A stretch of DNA of 64,000 nt from assembly GCF_000346465.2 (NCBI RefSeq), contig NC_034016.1:15536786-15600785 (forward strand). The letters run 5' to 3'. How positions within the stretch are numbered: position 1 is the stretch's first letter; each line of letters opens with the position of its first letter. This document shows, piece by piece, positions 59,664-64,000 of this stretch. Both the position numbers and the translations under genes were made by a program. The notes beneath the pieces were generated by a model. It made no database searches, was not told the origin of the DNA, and was given only the letters and a program-made list of their open reading frames with translations. This stretch comes from Prunus persica (Eukaryota > Streptophyta > Magnoliopsida > Rosales > Rosaceae).

Positions 59664-61713
59664 ACATGCATTTCATATCATATTGATCAACAACACTTGA
59701 ATTTGTCATTTCATTCCTGATAATAATATTAATACTAAGGTTAAAATTTACAAAAATTAAAATTAAAATTAAGCATTGACATATTAAATCCATTTCCTAA
59801 CGATGTATGTACACTATATATCATACGTTCATGATTGGTCAAATCAATCAGCTAAGTGATATGGTGATGTGTTCATTGTCATGTCTTTGTGCCGTCTCAA
59901 GGGCTACAAAAGATCTCCTAATTTCCAACTCTATAAAAAAAACTCTCCTTCTTGTTCTACAATTGGGAAGCTCAAATGCACAACAATAAATACCAATTAA
60001 TTATAAATTTGTTTTAAAATGTCATCGGGCTTTAATACCATTCAATTTTTCATCTATTTTTAAGGGTGTTTTAGTCTTTCAATTTTTAAGAGTATTTTAA
60101 AAATAGAAAAATCATTATAAAAATAGGCTTAAATGTAAAAATGGTCCTTGTGTTTTAACATATTGGGCAATTTAAATCATGTGTTTTCAATTTGGCTAAT
60201 TCGGTCATTATGTTTAGGATTGTTAGCCAATATTGCTCATTTCATTAAACTTGTTGTTAAATACACATGATAAACTAACTGCAGTAGACTCCCTAATTAG
60301 CTCTCTATTTTGGAGAACCAACTTTGGCTCGCTACATCTAACCAGGAGGAAAGAGAAAGTGAGCCTCACCAAACTGGAAGCTATGCAAGCGAGAGAGAGG
60401 GAGAACGAGAAAGAAAGAGAAACATGGGAGAGAGATAGAGACATTTGGGAGGTCGGTGGGGTTGGTTTTCTACTTTTCCTTTTAATATATTTGATTTGCA
60501 AGAGAGAGAGAGAGGGAGAAAGAGAAAGAGAAAAAAATAAAAAAATAATTGAGATTAGCCAAAATTGAGAACATTGCTAGAGGAAACACTTGCTATAATG
60601 ATTTTCTAGCTATTTTAGCTCGAATTTGGTTAAAATTTAGAGACTCTTTTGGAGATGCTATAAATGGCTAGGGATGTTTTTTTGGGGGGGTTGGGTGGGG
60701 TGGTGTGTGGTGGGGTAAGGGGGATAAGGTTTGTTCTTGAATGTGTGTGAGAGAGAGAGGGAGAGAGGTGGTGGGTTGTTGGGGAGAAAGAGAAGAGAGA
60801 ACAATGGTGGTTGGCTTGGGATTGGAGGTGGTGTCTTTCATTTTTTTGATTTTTAGTTTTAGGTTTTTTTGTGTTAAATTTTATTTAATATTTATTAAGT
60901 GAAATCTTATTTATCTATTTTAAATTGTATTCAAATAGTTATGTTTTTTAATAATATTTAAATAGTTTTAAATTATTTTAACAGAAAATTTAACGAAAAG
61001 ACTAAAATACCCTTAAATGGATGGTGTTAAAGTCAAACGACGAATCATGGATTTTAAAAAATTAAGGTGACATTTCTCTTAATTTTTCTTTAAGGTGACA
61101 AATTGAAACTCAGGTTTAAGTTCATGTGACATTTCTACAAAAATACCATTTCAATATGATATACCCTTAATCGATCCTCATGTATCAAGTAAATTTTTTT
61201 TTCTTCCATAAAATACTACAAGGATCTTCCATTACTTTGCACTAGTAGGGAAAGGACATCCATTTCCCTTGGAGACAAATCAAAATCTGACACATATTTC
61301 GAAAGTAACTTATTGAAGAAAAAGAAAAAGAAAAAAGAATTCTGCACATGTTGGACTGTGATTTATGTAAGAGGAATGACTCTTCTCGTGTGAAGAGTAA
61401 GCATTTCCGATTGAGAAATATCATTTGACTCGCCTTTCATGGTGGTGTCTCTTTAACAAACCGAACTTTTAAGTTTATCATTTTCCAAAGGAGCCGCCTC
61501 TCCCAGGTTCTTGGCATTTGGGATGCACCTAATTAAGTAGACGCCACTTTAACATGATTTCAATATGTCCCATCTATCAGAAGCTCATGACCAGGAGGGT
61601 GTATGTTTATCAACAATGTAATGAGATTTTTGTTCGTCGAAACTTATTAATTTCCACGCTACATGCATAATATTACGCAAAAGTCCAAGCTCTCTCCCCT
61701 TACCTAAATGCAC

Positions 61714-61720
61714 TATAAAT
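61714..61720 (+). promoter_or_regulatory. TATA box of the second PIP-like gene
   Basis: TATAAAT 73 nt before the start codon, in a usual position for a short plant 5' UTR. Confidence 0.6.
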
Positions 61721-61792
61721 ACACCCCAAAACTTGCCACTCTTTAACTAGAAGGAAAACCTAGTTCTAGCTAATCATTATTACTACACCAAA

Positions 61793-62056
61793 ATGGCTAG
61801 AGCTCTCAAGTCTATTGCCCTCTTGTTTATTCTTCTTCTTGCTTCTCTCCTCTTAAGCTCCAAGCTTTCCCCAACAGAAGCTCGACCGCTGAAGCCATCA
61901 CGCAATGGTGTTAGTAGAGAGAATGAGGGCTTCTTCAACCAAGTGGATGGTTCAGGACCAAGCGACCCTGGTGTTGGACACAGATCTGTCAGCGTTCAAA
62001 CTGGTCTAGCAAGTGTCAAGAACTCTGGCCCTGGCCCTGGTGAAGGCCATCATTGA
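61793..62056 (+). CDS. PIP/PIPL-type secreted signalling peptide precursor, second copy
   Basis: Single-exon 87-aa prepropeptide. Signal peptide at residues 1-30 (hydrophobic core IALLFILLLASLLL), then EARPLKPS as in the 51-kb gene. Two family-like motifs: SGPSDPGVGH at about 54-63 and SGPGPGEGH at 78-86, the last ending one residue before the stop. The C-terminal position of the second motif fits typical PIP precursors better than the 51-kb gene does, but its core is SGPG rather than SGPS. Family members are secreted and induced by immune or stress signals; Arabidopsis PIP1 is sensed by RLK7. Arrangement and shared architecture indicate an old local duplication, now on the opposite strand. 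Confidence 0.85.
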   Translation: MARALKSIALLFILLLASLLLSSKLSPTEARPLKPSRNGVSRENEGFFNQVDGSGPSDPGVGHRSVSVQTGLASVKNSGPGPGEGHH

Positions 62057-63171
62057 CTAGGTCCTTTGCATTCACCAGTGACTCTTTCCTTGACTGTTGC
62101 CTAAAAATTGTCCACCAGATGACTGCACATGTATTCGTATAAATATAATAATCTAAGTACTGTATAATTGCCTGAAATGAAAGGCATATATGCTATTATC
62201 TCTCATCTCCCATACTACTGCATATATATTATACTATACATGTATGATGTATCAGTGAATTACGTATGTATGTGTCTCTCCTAATAAGTGCATATTTTTC
62301 AAGTCGACCGTCCTTTATTTTTCTCTTTGTTTTTCTAGCATCGACGCGTGTTCTAACTTGTACCAAAAGAAAAAGTGTGAAATTAAGGACATACAGTAAT
62401 AAGAAGAATACTTTTGTATTAATAATTAGTGATTAGGGCTCATACGTAAATACGCAATTTTTTTATGATTAAGATTTGCAATTAAAGTTAAAATATATAT
62501 ATATATATATATTGACAAAAAAAAACTTTACCTTCTTTCATTAGGAGTGCATTACTGTATATAATTCCAATGCAAAAATTAAAGCATATCAGCATTCTGG
62601 ACTCGAGATCACTAAAAGTTGGCCACTTTCTATCAGCAAAAGAGAGAGGGAACCCATCATCTTTCGAACTCAAAACCCTATATCATATTGGAGAACCCAA
62701 TCAAATAACCACAATGGCCCCGGAACTTATATCCAAGTTTCATTTTAGTCGTCCAATTCGTTATCGAGTCATTTTGGTCATTACGTAAGTAAAGCAGAAA
62801 TCATGCAAAAAGTCATCATCTGGATAATCCATTGTGAAGCCTTACCATTTGAACAACAATCAAAGAGAGGAACAGAGAAATTTAAGTAGGTCGACTGATT
62901 GGTGGCAGACCATTAGTTGGATCAAAACACAGTCAATTCTGCGACAAGCATGCAATGTGGGGGCCACGAAGTACATTTGCGGGCGGCTAAAAGAAATGAT
63001 CACCACACAGTTGAGCTTTTGAATTAGGCGGGTCTCCGTAATCACGAGGATGCTCTGTGCCAATTTGACCACGTGTACCCTGTACACAGTAAAGTGATAA
63101 AACCATCTAGCAAGAAATAAGCCTAGCATCAACTTCTTCTGGTGCCACAAGCACTTCTTCTGGTGATCCTT
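62057..63171. other. Spacer between the second PIP-like gene and the SCPL fragment
   Basis: 3' UTR of the peptide gene, then AT-rich DNA with a (TA)n run at about 62492-62511. No coding signal found. Confidence 0.5.
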
Positions 63172-63514
63172 ATGAACATTAATGTTGCATCAACGTCCAA
63201 TATCATCAAAACCCTACCCGGCTTTGGCGGTGACCTCCCCTTCAAACTTGAAACTGGGTTGATATTTTTCTTCTTATGACTAATATTTTCTACTCTGTTA
63301 ATTACTTTACGTTAATACAAAAGGTGGCAATGAATTATATAATTTATGACTTTAATTATATAAAGGTACGTGGGAGTGGGCGCCATGGATGATGTGCAGC
63401 TATTTTATTACTTCTTTGAGTCTGAAGGGAGTCCAGAGTATGATCCTCTTGTTCTTTGGCTCAATGGAGGATCTGGTTGTTCTACCTTCTCTGACTTTGT
63501 ATATGAAAATTTAG
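63172..63514 (+). pseudogene. Serine carboxypeptidase-like (SCPL) gene, partial, at the right edge
   Basis: Two exon-like pieces match the start of the mature SCPL domain: 63172-63257 (IIKTLPGFGGDLPFKLETG) and 63366-63514 ([19 protein letters not shown], then [22 protein letters not shown]). The junction is GT-AG and in phase, and a good donor (TTAG/GTACCT) follows. Family proteins are vacuolar hydrolases or acyltransferases with a GGPGCS oxyanion segment; here it is GGSGCS. No signal peptide precedes the first exon, where all SCPLs normally have one; the ATG at 63172 sits directly before the domain. The catalytic Ser-Asp-His lie in later exons and are not found in 63515-64000, though the gene could continue past the window. 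A decayed or 5'-truncated copy is more likely than an intact gene. Confidence 0.65.
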
Positions 63515-64000
63515 GTACCTTATTATATTTTCTACTCTCTGCATCTTTCAGAAGATATTGTTCTATTTTGGAATTTTATGACCTTGGTAACAGACACCAG
63601 AAAATCTTTTTAAAATAAAGGCAAATATTAAACAACAAAACAGCAAAAATAAAAGGTATGTCAAGTAGTTGAGATTTGCAGTGTGAAGAGCTATGGAAAG
63701 GATGTGCTCTGTTTTCTCTAAAAAAAATTTTGGGTGTATTCTTCTGGAGGTTAAAGAACACAAGCACGAACAACATAGCAACTAACCTGGCCCAACCCAG
63801 AATAGGGAAGGAGGACCATAAAAAGCAGTACTTCCCAAGTTAAAAGCAAGCCCAAATTTTGGCAAGATCATGTGGCAATTATATATTCTCGTTGTTGTTT
63901 GATGAGTGTTATGTTTTTTTTTAGTATGTTGTGTGTGTTATTTTTGCCAAAATTAGGAAGGGTATGAGATTTTTCTTACACACACTGTTAAGGTGTCAGG
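63515..64000. other. Right-edge DNA, intron or spacer
   Basis: Follows the second SCPL exon. No further SCPL exon recognised within the window. AT-rich, no other feature supported. Confidence 0.4.

Larger units (their letters stand above)
58409..61792. other. Spacer with MITE remnants upstream of the second PIP-like gene
   Basis: Contains element B copy 2 (59282-59663), a stretch of about 60110-61145 that resembles a degraded transposon (GA-rich interior, no matching ends confirmed), and the PIP-like promoter. The minus-strand ORF at 58824-59150 has no recognisable domain and was not called. Confidence 0.5.

Noticed and set aside
60110..61145. Possible large non-autonomous transposon
   Set aside because: The two ends look transposon-like, but I could not match them as inverted repeats or find a target duplication.

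Overview
The window is nuclear DNA of a flowering plant, almost certainly a eudicot. The genes are intron-rich with GT-AG borders, the spacers are AT-rich, CT/GA microsatellites are frequent, and there are MITEs, SINE-like elements, a Ty1/copia element and a Cassandra-type TRIM. A woody rosid, perhaps Rosaceae, is my best guess, but no single feature proves it. No CRISPR, operon or bacterial signal is present.

Gene layout: (1) 1-2944, minus, the 5' part of an LRR receptor-like pseudokinase that runs off the left edge; (2) 8064-9891, plus, chloroplast inner-envelope protein TIC21/PIC1; (3) 11489-12928, minus, a reticulon-like B protein; (4) 14420-16461, minus, a PRKRIP1/DUF1168 splicing-associated protein; (5) 22698-23606, plus, an intronless R2R3-MYB of subgroup 22; (6) 25227-30334, plus, UNC-50; (7) and (8) 31532-33531 and 37840-39549, minus, two tandem cinnamyl alcohol dehydrogenases of 357 aa each; (9) 46393-49456, minus, a mitochondrial RluA-type RNA pseudouridine synthase; (10) 49782-49937, 51005-51304 and 61793-62056, three small genes of the PIP/PIPL secreted-peptide type, the first truncated; (11) 63172-63514, plus, a partial serine carboxypeptidase-like gene at the right edge. 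Exon coordinates were derived by hand from splice sites, reading phase and family similarity; phases close for every complete gene.

The unrelated housekeeping genes do not form a pathway, but their order looks ancient. From memory, several Arabidopsis regions carry subsets of the same neighbours: At2g15240-15290 (UNC-50, PRKRIP1, reticulon, TIC21), At3g19440-19460 (pseudouridine synthase, CAD4, reticulon), At4g34220-34230 (LRR-RLK, CAD5), and the MYB subgroup 22 / LRR-RLK neighbours on chromosomes 2, 4 and 5. The window would then hold the less-fractionated ancestral block.

The spacers hold most of the unusual material: a young copia element with identical LTRs in which Gag is fused directly to reverse transcriptase with no protease or integrase between (55162-58408); a complete Cassandra TRIM with 5S-rRNA-like LTRs (53546-54162); a 148-bp Mutator-like MITE with 54-bp perfect arms and a 9-bp target duplication (45536-45683); a DUF1005 pseudogene split by a hAT-like element (35.4-36.35 kb); two neighbouring long-inverted-repeat elements (40.66-42.77 kb); and paired dispersed MITEs. 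I found no clearly new biological system. The best leads are the PIP peptide cluster with its truncated member, the Gag-RT fusion element, the diverged CAD pair and the conserved gene block.
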